From: Bigelowiella natans CCMP2755
Taxonomy: Eukaryota > Cercozoa > Chlorarachniophyceae
Direction: 5' to 3'
Assembly (NCBI GenBank): GCA_000320545.1
Contig: ADNK01001318.1
Span: forward strand, 1-26,113
DNA: 26,113 nt
The position numbers and the translations under genes were made by a program. The notes beneath the pieces are model-generated. The model saw only the letters and a program-made list of their open reading frames with translations, was not told the origin of the DNA and made no database searches. Shown piece by piece: positions 1-10,331 of this stretch; positions within the stretch are counted from its first letter, which is position 1; each line of letters begins with the position of its first letter.

Positions 1-506
1 AACCGTGGATGTTCCTAGGAGCACCCTCGGTATTTTACTTACGACATGGAGTCGGCCTACGTATTGTAATATTATAGGGGAAAATGGCCTACATTTTCCC
101 TAATATTTTGGGCAACTGCTGCTGCGTAACATGTTGCTGCTGGGGACGCTGTGTGCCCAGCACATGATGTGTATTGGCGCGCAACGCGCTAGTTTAGCAC
201 ACTCTAAAAGACCCGCAAGCAAGCGGTAAGCTTTCTCCTTTGGTAGTTTGCTCATGCATGCTCATGTCATGTTATCTATTCAACAGGGTTTTAGTTTTGT
301 GGATTTAAAGCATTGTAAAAGCATACATTGCATGTTGCGCGTAAGGTGTTTCACAGGCCGAGGCGCTACGTGCACAAGCACAGTAGCAGGGGGGGGAAAG
401 GCACCGTTGCCTCTTTGAAGAGTTGTGTTTATTTTTATTAAAGATTATATTTTTATTAAATCGTGCACTGCGTAATCATTCGCGAAGCTTTCGCGAATGC
501 CGCCGC

Positions 507-562
507 ACGTGGGGCAGCACACTTCCGGTGTGCTGCCATGAGTCCCGCCGGAACCCACGTGC
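507..562. repeat. Nested inverted repeats (hairpin)
   Basis: The arm GGCAGCACAC (513-522) and its exact reverse complement (528-537) are separated by a 5-nt loop, giving a perfect 10-bp stem. An outer pair, CACGTGGG at 507-514 and CCCACGTG at 555-562, brackets it. A shorter palindrome, CGCGAA/TTCGCG, sits just upstream at 481-495. The function is unknown; the structure is directly visible. Confidence 0.8.
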
Positions 563-603
563 CTATGCTGTATTAATATCTACGTTATCTATATTCTATA
601 TCC

Positions 604-625
604 GCGACAACCCCTTTGTTGTCGC
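604..625. repeat. Perfect 8-bp hairpin
   Basis: GCGACAAC (604-611) and GTTGTCGC (618-625) form a perfect stem around a 6-nt loop. It is part of the hairpin cluster of this gene-free stretch. Confidence 0.75.
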
Positions 626-822
626 ACGTGACTTGTGCCCGCGTAGTGGTACGCGCTACATGCACAGTTGTGTTGTTAGCGCTGCGCAATACAACTACAG
701 TATACGTTGCTGCTAGCTAGCGATGCCGCGCAGCGTCACCACATTACACGCATGCACGCGACAAGTCTGTAAGTGCTCGCGGCGCTGAATGCAATATCTG
801 CTAGCAACGTCTAGATATGGCT

Positions 823-842
823 GTGCACATGCATCTGTGCAC
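823..842. repeat. Perfect 7-bp hairpin
   Basis: GTGCACA (823-829) pairs with TGTGCAC (836-842) around a 6-nt loop. It is another member of the hairpin cluster, with no known role. Confidence 0.65.
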
Positions 843-1325
843 GTGACTAGCATGCATTCATCCGGAGTCATCTTCATTGATGAAGGCTTGCTTGCTGACG
901 GCTTCGCTTGATCTAGGCATGCAGGCGGGCTCGTTTGTTATGACCTCTCACCTCGCTTTTCAGTCAGTAGAGATGCGTGGTGCGTCCAAGATCGACGTTG
1001 TGCTGCATGCTTTTGCTCAAATATTTGGTGCGAATGTGGTCCTCATCATGCTCAGAAAATGACGGATTGACATCACAGCTATGCCACATGAGCGGAAAAG
1101 AAAATGGTTGAAATAGAGCCACCAGACATGTACATGGGCTATTTGTTAGGTCACACATGCTTCACGAGAGCCCCATGCCTTTTGCTGCACTTTTCAGAGC
1201 ACTGCCACCAGTGCTGGATTCTTCGCCAGCACTCGGCTTACTAGTTTCGTCATTAGTTCCATTTTTCTCATTGCCTTCAGAAGGTTTTCGTGAAGCTTCC
1301 TTATCCGTCTACAATGAGGTAAACG

Positions 1326-1331
1326 TATATG

Positions 1332-1379
<48 letters not shown>
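1326..1379. repeat. TA microsatellite
   Basis: A nearly pure TA dinucleotide tract of about 54 bp directly abuts the dispersed repeat copy that starts at 1381. Confidence 0.95.
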
Positions 1380-1380
<1 letters not shown>

Positions 1381-1494
1381 GAGACGGATGTAATGAAATG
1401 TTTTAAATTTTTTCAATGGTCATCCTAATGTAGCTATGCAGAGCAGCGGCTACACCGCTCAAGTTGTGTCTGTTTTTTTTCTTTCTTGTGTCAC
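1381..1494. repeat. Dispersed repeat, copy A
   Basis: The segment begins GAGACGGATGTAATGAAATG and is about 85-90% identical over roughly 100 bp to 14945-15052, in the same orientation, with a few 1-2 bp indels. TA tracts flank this copy on both sides but not the second copy. It has no coding capacity. A non-autonomous transposon remnant is one explanation. Short fragments with the same leading motif occur in inverse orientation at 8029-8049 and 22637-22649. Confidence 0.8.
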
Positions 1495-1503
1495 ATGTTG
1501 CAC

Positions 1504-1504
<1 letters not shown>

Positions 1505-1535
<31 letters not shown>
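1505..1535. repeat. TA microsatellite
   Basis: A pure TA tract of about 31 bp on the right side of repeat copy A. Confidence 0.95.
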
Positions 1536-1539
<4 letters not shown>

Positions 1540-1559
1540 TTTATCAAACACTCTCCATG

Positions 1560-2638
1560 CTAGAAATTGTTTACCGGTTCATTGTCGCCATCGTCTACTC
1601 CTGTAATTGCTCCCATAAGAAGCTTCTTCTTTCGAGGTGGATTAATAACTACATCGGTTTTCCTGTAGTCTTTTAATAATTTATGGTTCTTATCGAACGA
1701 AGCTTCATTAAATTTAAAATCAGCCTCTTTGACCAACTTTTCTTGTTTTTTCTTTTCTTTTGCTTTTCGCTTGCTTTTCTTCGCTAGCCTAATGTAGCAT
1801 TGTAAAATGAAGAAATTTAGCCGCCTCTTGGCCATGGCTATGAATAACTGGCGTTTCCAAGTGTTTCGGGAGTTTTTTTCGGAGAAAATCAAAATTTGTT
1901 GGTGGTAATTTACGTACTTTTCTTTCAATTTTCTTGCTTTTTCCTTCATCTGTCTCTCATCATAACGGATTTTTCGCATTTGCTCGTCAATTAATCTCTT
2001 CTCATCCATGTATCGTTTTTCTTCCCGCCTTTGACGATCGGACTGTGCAAATATATATTTAAATACAATGTAGTAAAGCAGCAATGGTTTTTCAACCTTG
2101 TAAGTTTCCATTTGAAGAGCATAGTGGGCACCGGCATGTTTCCAAAGAAGTGACATGCGTCTCATCCTGTCTATGGAATCTTCAAGCTTTGCATCCCACC
2201 TAGCAAGCGTGCCCCTTATTAAAAACATTCATTAAATGACAAATGTTCGAGTTAAACGTATTTATTAAAATTTGAGTAACTTACTTTAATCTAACCACGG
2301 CTTGTTCTCTTTGTGATTTTCTCTCTAAGAAGTTTGCTGTTGGATTCATTCCCTCTTTGCGAACATTGATTTCATCAAGGACATCTTTTTGCACTTGTTT
2401 CTTCAGCTCTACCATCTGTGATTTCAGGCTGTCAACATACGCCTCCCTTTGAAGCATGATCTCATACGAATCTATGAGCTGTAGAAATAATATTAGGAAA
2501 CATAAGTAATGAGAATTGCAAATGGGGTCTCAACACTAATCCATTCTTTACCTCCTGCATGACAGCAGAGACGTAGACTCCCATTTTCTTTTGCCATGGA
2601 AGGAGCTCGGGTCTTCGGAATGATGTTGATATGGACAT
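1560..2638 (-). CDS. Lysine-rich coiled-coil protein, family not recognised
   Basis: Three exons are joined as 2552-2638, 2285-2478 and 1560-2199 (introns of 73 and 85 bp, GT-AG, phases 0 and 2), giving 306 residues. The protein is strongly charged, with long K/E/R/Q-rich stretches that should form coiled-coil helices (about residues 45-75 and 145-180, and again near 230-255), and it ends in an acidic tail. No signal peptide or known motif is visible. A 54-nt in-frame segment (2043-2096) starts GT, ends CAG, and encodes a hydrophobic insert in an otherwise charged helix; it may be a further intron, giving 288 residues. The start was chosen as the ATG that opens the frame continuous with exon 2. 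It is head-to-head with the F-box gene. A cytoskeletal or RNA-associated scaffold is possible, but that is a guess. Confidence 0.7.
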
Positions 2639-2923
2639 TGAGGTAAACCTGCGCTCTCAAGATTGTTTTGATTCTCAGCGTAGCATTGCTGTGCTTTTGT
2701 TTGTGATGTGACGAGGGGGAAACGCTCAATGAACCGACGAAGTTTCGAGGAACACCAGAGATATGTCTCCAAAAAATCTCCAGAATAAAGATGCCGGAGA
2801 TTTTACGGGGAGATTTACAATCGATCTCCGAAAATCTCTGCAAATGATTATTCTTCTCAAATTAGATCTAGGTTCTTTATGGCGGCAACACCGTGCTAGT
2901 GGAGCGAGTGAGAGAGCTCTAGC
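2639..2923. promoter_or_regulatory. Divergent intergenic region, likely bidirectional promoter
   Basis: 285 bp separate the start codons of the coiled-coil gene (-) and the F-box gene (+). Both 5' UTRs and any promoter elements must lie here. No clear TATA box is seen. Confidence 0.5.
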
Positions 2924-4034
2924 ATGGAACAAACCAACAGTCACGAAAATCACACGAATGGAAAAAAATCAAACGCTACAGAAAGTGAGAAGGAAACCAA
3001 TCCAAAAGCTATCTCGGGTGCAGATATGGAAGAAGATAAAGATACCCAGCACTCAACATCACTAGCACCTGGGACCACAGAGAAAACTGTTTTAAGTTCA
3101 AAAGACATGTTTGGAGAAGATACTGATGATGAAAATGATGAAGATGAAGATGAGGATGAGGACGATAGTGATGAAGGCGAAGAAGATGAAATGCAGACGA
3201 GTTCAACATCAAAGAAAAGGAGATTGATGAATTTCTACATGGATGATGATGAAGACGAAGACGAAGACGATGACGATTTTGACCCAGACAACCCCCATGC
3301 TGGCGCCGATGACTCGGGTGAAGATAGCAGTTCTAATGAATTTAAAAAAGCTGATCCAGTAGCATATATTCCAGCTCCACCAGTCAAGAGGTTAAAAACT
3401 CTTGAAGATGGGAAATCAATACAAGTCTTAGAAGAAGGAGAAGAGGAGCATTGTGCAAAGATTTTGCAGCAGTCGACGAAAATCATCGCAAAAATTATGA
3501 GTTTCTTGAGTCTAAAAGAAAAAATTCGAAACTCGGCAGTGTGCTGCGCCTGGAATACCCCTCTGGTGAATTTTTTCGAAACGAAATTAGACTTCGCTCG
3601 ATATCCTCAATTGACTGATAGACAAGTCGAGAGCATACTTTCCAAATTTGGTCAGATGATTCTTCAAGTCAGGATGGACGGTGGGCATAACAAATTTTAA
3701 AAAAATTATGATAAAATGTTGCTACATGTCATAACGATGCAATTATTGAATTTCAGGTTGCAGGAATCTCACTGATCGATCAATTGAGGCTATAACCATC
3801 CACTGTCCGGTATTACAAAGCTTTAGCATGAATCGTTGCTTCGGAATTACCGATGAAGGAGTAAGAGCTTTGGTGAGGTGCCAAAGATTGAGGTATTTAC
3901 AGCTTTGGGGTGTGAAAAATGTCACAATTAGTTCCATCGAATTCCTTGAGAAAAATCTGGGTGATTTAGTAACGCCGATACACAGTTGCCATTCTGATGT
4001 AAGAATGGATTATCCGACACAGAAATTGAGTTGA
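2924..4034 (+). CDS. F-box/leucine-rich-repeat protein
   Basis: Two exons, 2924-3680 and 3757-4034, are joined across a 76-bp GT-AG intron (phase 1), giving 344 residues. The first 60 residues are polar. Residues about 64-130 are an extreme Asp/Glu-rich low-complexity region with a basic KKRR patch in the middle. Residues about 185-215 (IAKIMSFLSLKEKIRNSAVC) fit an F-box, which binds SKP1 in SCF ubiquitin ligases. The splice joins CRNLTDRSIEAI to the frame, starting AMN1/FBXL-type leucine-rich repeats of the form C..LTD..I..I, which usually bind the substrate. Only about three repeats are present, fewer than in most FBXL proteins, and the end may be diverged. The acidic tract suggests a nuclear location, but that is inference. 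It is head-to-head with the coiled-coil gene. Confidence 0.8.
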
Positions 4035-4850
4035 TCAATTTTTTATTAATAATGAAGAGGTATTCGATCAGCCAACATCACAGATCAGCATCATGCTAGC
4101 ATGTAAAATACAGTAGTTGTTGTCCCAATTCTAGAATTGCACAAGCGCACGTAGCGTTCAAGACCATTTACATTGCTCTTTTGTTTGATCCATTGCACAT
4201 GAACTTCTTGCGAGTGCGTACAATAATGTCACTTTAATTGTGCCTGAGTTCGTCGGTACATAATGGATCACCTGCTGCACAATGCGATAACCACGCGCGT
4301 GGCGCGGGGTCTTACGAGGGTAGCATGGCGCTAGCGTACATGATGAGCACATAAAGCCTCGTTGGGGTTCCCAAGCGTGTCGATGCATAGCATTTAACAA
4401 TCAGAATCATCCGATGGCATCTACGTGCGCATCTTGCACGTGCAGAATGGCCTATCTCTGTGTACCCTAGTGCTGTCTATGGATAAAGGCTTCATAACTT
4501 GCGAATAACGTATCGTAGTAACTCCAGTAACACTGGTGTATATACACCAGTAATTATTGCATACTGGTGTATATACACCAGTGTAACAATACGGCTGCCA
4601 ACGAATTACATTGTGCCTCATTGAGGACAATAGAATGTAACATGATACAAAGTTCCCGCGGGGCAAGTCTCTAAACCGATGCCGTCATCGTATGAATATC
4701 CATAAACATGAGGACACATACGATGGATTGCTTCAACATACTTTGACCTGAGTACATTTCATAGTTTACAATTTTTTAAAAGAGCCCATAATTATAATTT
4801 AACACACGTTAGCTACACCAACATGTAATTAAAGCTATATTTAGTTAAAG
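4035..4850. other. Tail-to-tail intergenic DNA
   Basis: This region lies between the 3' ends of the F-box (+) and thaumatin-like (-) genes. No gene is seen. Its main feature is a pair of identical 20-bp palindromes near 4532-4582. Both 3' UTRs must also be here. Confidence 0.6.
4532..4582. repeat. Tandem pair of identical perfect 20-bp palindromes
   Basis: ACTGGTGTATATACACCAGT occurs at 4532-4551 and again at 4563-4582, 31 bp start to start. Each is a perfect palindrome. The outer flanks, GTAAC on the left and GTGTAAC on the right, are also nearly symmetric, so the whole unit of about 60 bp is itself an inverted repeat. It could extrude as one or two cruciforms, or bind a dimeric protein twice. 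Confidence 0.9.
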
Positions 4851-6136
4851 TTACTTAGCAGCTGGCCCTTGATGGCACTGATCTGGAGAGATCGGTGGGG
4901 TAGGGCAACAGAATGGCGCGGCTTCACTATCCTGCGGCATATGTTTACCATATTTGTTTTCCCTAAAATAAAATAATGTTAAAGTGCAGAATAAGTATTT
5001 GCTAAATGGTGAATTATTGGGAGATGTTGGTTTAGCGTCAGAACTACCAGTTGGAGAAAGTGAGGATAGAGCAAGGACTGTAGCATCCTACAGTGGCTTT
5101 TGTGTCGGGATGAGACACACGAAGGCTCACATTTTGACCAATATCGCCAAGATCCTAATTAATTTCACCGAATTAATTTTATGCAGAATATATTTTTTGC
5201 CTCTGTCTATCTAAACTAGTCGGTGACCTCTATGGGGCAGCCAGTGAAACTAATATTTGAACAATCGATAGAAGAAACTGGTAGCTTACAATCTCCGATT
5301 ACCTGGTTTGAGCGGGAAAATCAATCAATCGTACATTATATGCGTTCAAAGTAAAATCGATCATTCTGCATCTGGTGCACGTGTGCATAATTGTATACAT
5401 CCAGTTTGAAAGGTAACGTGAATCCGTCCACAAGGCTGATGTCGAAGTAGTCACATCCTTTATACTGCCCCTAAAAAGATACTCGCGATGAATTTAAGAG
5501 ACCCTACCAATCACGCACAACTACGTTGACTACTACAAATCAAACGTCACCGCAAATATAAAGACACAAAAATGTTGTTTATTGTACATGATCTGGGTCA
5601 CATGGAATAGATCTGTCTCCCCATGTAGCTTCAAACTTGGTATCCACAGGCGGGGCGCACCCGATGGTCGTATTGCATGTTTCTGAGGGACCTCCGCTGC
5701 CTCCTAGTGCACAAGAATCTCCACTGTCACTGCACAGATAATCCACAGAATAAAAATTCAATGGTTAAACAGAGTGCCTGAGATAATATGGGCAACGGAG
5801 GGCTGGTCTGGGGTCAAAATACCTGCAGTACATCTTTGGCCAATAACGTGTTGCAGCGAGACCATCAGAAATTGTAAAATTATAAGACGTTGAAGGTTCC
5901 AACTTCACATTTTGTGGATCAGGGCCAACTCCACTTCCTTAATTTGGACAAATACTGCTGGGTTAATTGCATGGTACAGAAACTAAACAAATTCAGCAAA
6001 AACCTGCTTCGTGGGCAATCCAGATGGCATCAGATTTGCACGCATTGGTTATTGTAAGTCGGACGTCGACGTCTTTCAAATTGATTGCACGAGAGTGCGA
6101 GAATAAGATCATCGTCATGATAGCTGCGATCACCAT
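4851..6136 (-). CDS. Thaumatin-like secreted protein
   Basis: Seven exons are joined as 6004-6136, 5823-5937, 5588-5729, 5399-5470, 5228-5302, 5048-5154 and 4851-4962, with six GT-AG introns of 66-117 bp. The product is 251 residues, and every phase closes. Residues 1-17 (MVIAAIMTMILFSHSRA) form a signal peptide. The mature chain starts with the thaumatin N-terminal pattern (TITNACKSDAIWIAHEA, 28-44). It then has KFEATWGD (114-121) and the family core DYFDISLVDGFTLPFKLD (137-154), followed by GCYSPC (203-208) and CCPTPPISPDQC (233-244). About 15 cysteines fit the disulfide-rich fold. Thaumatin-like proteins are secreted; some bind or cut beta-1,3-glucans and some are antifungal. The Asp/Glu residues of the core may form the acidic cleft, but activity is not shown. 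It is head-to-head with MOB1. The family call is secure; the role is inferred. Confidence 0.93.
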
Positions 6137-6640
6137 GATGCTCAAAGGAAGGACGGCACTTGGCTTGTGCCCTTGTGGAAGTGAAATGTGGTTACCCAAA
6201 TCATGCGAAAACATCCAGGAATTTATTACTACGACAAGATCCTGGCGTTGTCGTAGGATCAATAACAATGATCACTATCAAATGTGTGCTCGTAATGATG
6301 TTACCTTCATCACTATTAATAACTCCAAGAAATCAGGCAAACATCTGCAGTTACCACACGCTTTTCTCTAATTTAGGATGTCGTATGAAGCTTACGTGCT
6401 GATATTTGTTTTGGTGTCCTCTTTCCTGGCATTCCGCTATTTTATTTTATCGAAAATAATTTTGCCCAAAACCCAAATTACACTTCTCCTGCCGAGCTTG
6501 CGCTGAGCTTGTGCTGCGACGTCGACAACAAAACATCCGACGGCACAGTACGAAGCCTGGTTCAAAATCCAAAGGAGTGATTCCTTCCTCGAAAACGCTC
6601 CATAGTCTCTATTGTCAACGCTAACCCCCACCCTATCAGA
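6137..6640. promoter_or_regulatory. Divergent intergenic region between thaumatin-like gene and MOB1
   Basis: 504 bp separate the two start codons. No coding exon with family similarity was found. Small open frames on both strands here look fortuitous. The region should hold both promoters and 5' UTRs. Confidence 0.5.
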
Positions 6641-7811
6641 ATGAATTTCTGGAAATTCAACAAAACAATTCGGCCACTTAAAGGTGTAACCCATTCGAAC
6701 TGACTTCCTGCGCTTCAATTTATCGCACGAATTGGAAATTAATTTACTATAACCGGTAGATCATAGTAAAAAGAAGGACAAGGTCCTTTCAGAGTATGCA
6801 CAGGTTCGTCATCCAATGTACGCCAAGGGACCTTATCCATAACATTACTGTGACACACTTTGCTGCTTTTATTTCAGGAGACTTACGTGCAGGCGGTACA
6901 AGAAAGCTAAGAAATGTTAAAGATATTAAATTGATCATCATATCTCCTGCAGTCCTTAGGTACAGGAACTATGAAATCAGCTGTTCGTCTACCCAGTGGA
7001 GAAGAGCTACACGAATGGCTTGCTGTTAATACAGTGGACTTTTTCAACGAAATAAGGTAAGAAGCGAGAGACCTTCAAGACTGTTTTCAGTGGCGGCCAC
7101 CAAATAAATTCTTTCTCACATCTCTCAAGTCTTCTGTATGGAAGCATAGGAGAATTTTGCACCCAAAAGAGCTGCCCGTGTATGTGTGCTGGGAACATCA
7201 AATACGCTTGGATGGATGGCGTTAAGTTTACGAAGCCTGTTGAATGTTCGGCACCAGAGTATGTAGATTATTTGTTAGCATGGGTTGAACAGCAACTCAA
7301 TGACGAAAGCATATTCCCTTTGCAGGTTGGATTTAATACAATTTGAATAGTCACGAAGTAATAAAATTCTAAATGAGACTTGATATGCGGTTGGTTGTTT
7401 CTCAGGCAGGGGCAGCGTTTCCCAAAAACTTCCAAGATATCATAAAAAATATATTTAAGCGGCTGTTCAGAGTATATGCTCACATATATCATGCTCATTT
7501 TAAGAGGATAGTCGCCCTTGGAGCCGAAGCCCACCTCAACACATGCTTCAAGCATTTTCTGTATTTTGTCATCGAATTCAAGGTGAATTGAAGTTACGAA
7601 TCAAAGGGCATGTTCGGAAGTATTGAGACGCTGATTTACTACACTACAGCTTGTTAGGGATAAAGAAATGGCACCAATGAAGCCGTTGATCTCTAAATGG
7701 ATTAAGAAGAAGAAAGGATCAAGTTCCAAATCAGAACGAAAGAGCCGTAGGAGCAACTCCAGGATTTCAGCGGAACATAAAAGAGGCACTTTGGAGGGAA
7801 AGCGTCGATGA
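6641..7811 (+). CDS. MOB1: MOB kinase activator 1
   Basis: Seven exons: 6641-6683, 6760-6803, 6878-6895 (an 18-bp microexon), 6953-7056, 7130-7325, 7406-7582 and 7650-7811. All introns are GT-AG and 57-80 bp long; the product is 247 residues. MOB1 binds and activates NDR/LATS kinases in Hippo and mitotic-exit signalling. The N-terminus [12 protein letters not shown] matches the usual start, with T9 at the position phosphorylated by MST/Hippo kinases; S37 (ASLGTG) replaces the second phospho-threonine. The core [19 protein letters not shown] (48-66) is near-identical to the family. The zinc ligands are C80, C85, H161 and H166 (FCTQKSC and YAHIYHAH). The C-terminus carries an extra basic Ser/Arg-rich tail (about 212-247) that animal MOB1, about 216 residues long, lacks. 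Identity is certain from these motifs. Confidence 0.96.
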
Positions 7812-7889
7812 CAGTGAAGGGATAAATGCTTTGACAACAAGATCGCTAAGGTCCTGCTATGTTGCATTATTAGCATTGTAGCGTTTGTA

Positions 7890-7895
7890 AATAAA
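7890..7895 (+). terminator. AATAAA polyadenylation signal for MOB1
   Basis: A canonical AATAAA hexamer lies 79 nt after the MOB1 stop codon, in the expected position for a 3' end signal. Whether this species uses AATAAA is not known, though the acidic orphan gene has one at a similar distance. Confidence 0.5.
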
Positions 7896-8028
7896 CGAAG
7901 TGTTAGCATGCTTTATTTGTATAGGCATTAAGTATTATTGCAGTGACTTTAAGCTGTTTGCTAAGATATTCACTAAAACTAACGTATCAATCAAGCAGAT
8001 ACTTGTCTAGACATGCATGCTTGTAATT

Positions 8029-8049
8029 ATTTCATTGCACCCGTCTCAT
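8029..8049 (-). repeat. Fragment of dispersed repeat, inverted
   Basis: On the minus strand this reads ATGAGACGGGTGCAATGAAAT, matching the leading edge of the dispersed repeat (1380-1400) with two mismatches in 21 bases. The rest of the element is not recognisable here. Confidence 0.45.
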
Positions 8050-8617
8050 CATGACGTACATAGATGGCTATCTAGCATGCTGACGATATTGTGATCAGAG
8101 GGAAGCTATGCAAGTGTGAGACACACGCACCTAGACATGCACATATCTGCATGGGGCAATGCACACGTACTGGCGTACATCGCAGCGGTCATAATGATGC
8201 ATGATATAGCTAGGACATCTAAACATCCAGAGAGTGCATAGCGATAGTAGAGCTAGTTCTAGAGTGAGATCATCATGCACCAAGCATTGCTAGATTGCTA
8301 GATTACTTCATCATCTGCCGATGTGCCGCTCTAGCGCTACCTACATGTACTAGTGTACTAGTCTAGTAGCGCATGTGTCTCACAACCAGCGGAAACTTGT
8401 AACATCGGCTTTGCGAGCATGCTAGCATGGTGGGCGCACCAAATTTCATCAAAAAGCTTGGAAAACCACAAAAAAACATTCCACACATTGCGAATGCACT
8501 CTGGTGGACTCTGACGAGCTAGCGAGCTCCTGGTGGCTTCTGGTGCGCTCAAAAACCTTCAAATGACCGCCAAAGCCGCTTCGCCAGCTTCGCTCGCGCT
8601 CGCAACATTGCATCACT

Positions 8618-8652
8618 GAGGAGGAGGAGGAGGAGGAGGAGGAGGAGGAGGA
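8618..8652. repeat. GAG trinucleotide repeat
   Basis: About 11 perfect GAG units in gene-free DNA. Confidence 0.95.
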
Positions 8653-9551
8653 TTTGATGTTCTTAATTTCCCTCTTTTTTCGTACGTGCATGCACCACTG
8701 TTTCTTTGGCTGCTGCTACTGCCACTTGCTGCTACTACTGCTACTGCTACTAGCTCTTGCATGAGATGCATTGCACATTGTTGCGCGGAATGTGCAAAAA
8801 ATCGATTTTGAATTTTTTTTGCAACGCGACGTTCATTCTTAAAAAAACATTTTTTTGCTCCGAAATTCAAACCGTGTGCAACATCAGTGTGCTAAAAGTC
8901 TGCGCGATGCCCAATTGCACATTCACATGTCATTGGATCGAGTTGTCGTGTTCACAACAGCGTGAGGTTTTTCCAGATCTGAGGGTTGGAGAAACCCTGC
9001 AAAACCGCATGCAGAGCAGGAAATGCGCGCGCGTGCGCCCTGAAACTTGCTCGAGCGTTGTTTCTCATCACGTTCGAAAGTTTTCAAGCGTCACTTGGTG
9101 TGGTGTTGCGTTGCATGCTGCAGCACCCAGAGTGTTACATGGTTTCTGCTGGTTGTGCTAGTGGTGCATTCACGTAGAAAACACTAAAACAGTTCCGCTT
9201 GCTGGCTTAGCTAGTTAGCTGTAGCCTTGCTTTGTTGCTTCCTTTCTGTTGTTGTTATTTATACGTCCATAGCATCATCTAGTCATAGCATCGTGAAATA
9301 GGCGCGATTATAATACTAGAATATCTACATGATGCCGGTTAGTGCTCTTATTCCTCCTCTTTTGGAACATGATGTCTGCATGCAACAATGCTTTCGACAC
9401 CAATTTCTATGATTTCAAGCTGCATCATCAACCGCAAAGTAGCAGAGCACCACCAAGTCATGCTCTCGGACTATACTAGTATGATATATTCTTCTGCTTA
9501 TTCCGCGGTTTAAAGAAGGTGATGCTATCCGAATCCTGCTGCTCCTCCTCC

Positions 9552-9797
9552 TCATGGTGGTGCAGGAGATGTGCGTATGACTCCCACGTCGATTAGCTTT
9601 TGCAGCCTGAAGGTATGGAGAAACAAGCTCGCTTAACACTTATGACGATGAAGAATATTCACACAATTGCATATTCATATCAATGTCGCTGCTGGAGTGC
9701 TACTTTCTGCTGACGATAGGATCAGCCATCCATTTCTGTGCTGAGGAAGGGTTACTCTGGAGTTCTTGCAACACCTATATGCAAAATCCCAATGTCA

Positions 9798-9838
<41 letters not shown>

Positions 9839-10063
9839 GAAAATACAGAGTTGTGCGCGCGCGTGTGTACTTGTGTGTACTTGTGTGTGTTGTGTTGATT
9901 GTCACGACTGACTTTCTGCATTTGTGGATCTTGCATGATGGACATTGCCTCGGGGTCGTTCTGTACCCGTCTCTGTACCTAATATATGGCAGTAGCAGCA
10001 CACGGAAGTATTTCGAACTAGCACTTCCATATATACATATAACACACACACACACATAAATTT

Positions 10064-10102
<39 letters not shown>

Positions 10103-10297
10103 CTTGTGCGAGCGCGCACGTGGAGTGGCTATAAACTCTATGATTATAACAGGAATGGATTGATTTCTTCTCCTATCACTACACGCCATGTGTGTAGAGA
10201 GGAAAAAAAAGCTCTTCTCGCTTGCATTTGTGCATAGTACTACTAGGAAACAAAGGCAGCAGCACCGCCATCCACAAATTTAGCTTGGACATTGACG

Positions 10298-10331
<34 letters not shown>

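Larger units (their letters stand above)
1..1559. other. Intergenic DNA, no gene recognised
   Basis: No open frame here resembles a known family, and the short frames present have no domain-like composition. The stretch holds a cluster of small hairpins (about 480-842), two TA microsatellites and one copy of a dispersed repeat. It lies downstream of the coiled-coil gene on the minus strand, so its right edge probably includes that gene's 3' UTR. Confidence 0.6.
7812..9551. other. Tail-to-tail intergenic DNA, repeat-rich
   Basis: 1.7 kb lie between the 3' ends of MOB1 (+) and the HOP-like gene (-). There is no recognisable exon. The part from about 7980 to 8420 is rich in CTAG, GCTAGC and GCATGC palindromes. 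A GAG repeat follows at 8618-8652 and a CTG/CTACTG-rich patch at about 8705-8755. Open frames at 8757-9177 have Cys-rich but family-less composition and were not called. Confidence 0.6.

Noticed and set aside
423-716. 97-codon open frame on the plus strand
   Set aside because: It runs across the hairpin cluster, has no family-like composition and no splice partners; probably fortuitous.
2763-3065. Open frame on the plus strand overlapping the start of the F-box gene
   Set aside because: It is in a different frame from the well-supported F-box coding sequence and lacks any recognisable domain.
5967-6402. Open frames on the plus strand over the 5' end of the thaumatin-like gene
   Set aside because: They are antisense to a clear signal-peptide exon and have no similarity of their own.
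8757-9177. Two overlapping Cys-rich open frames on the plus strand
   Set aside because: Biased composition, no domain, no promoter or intron support, and located in repeat-rich intergenic DNA.
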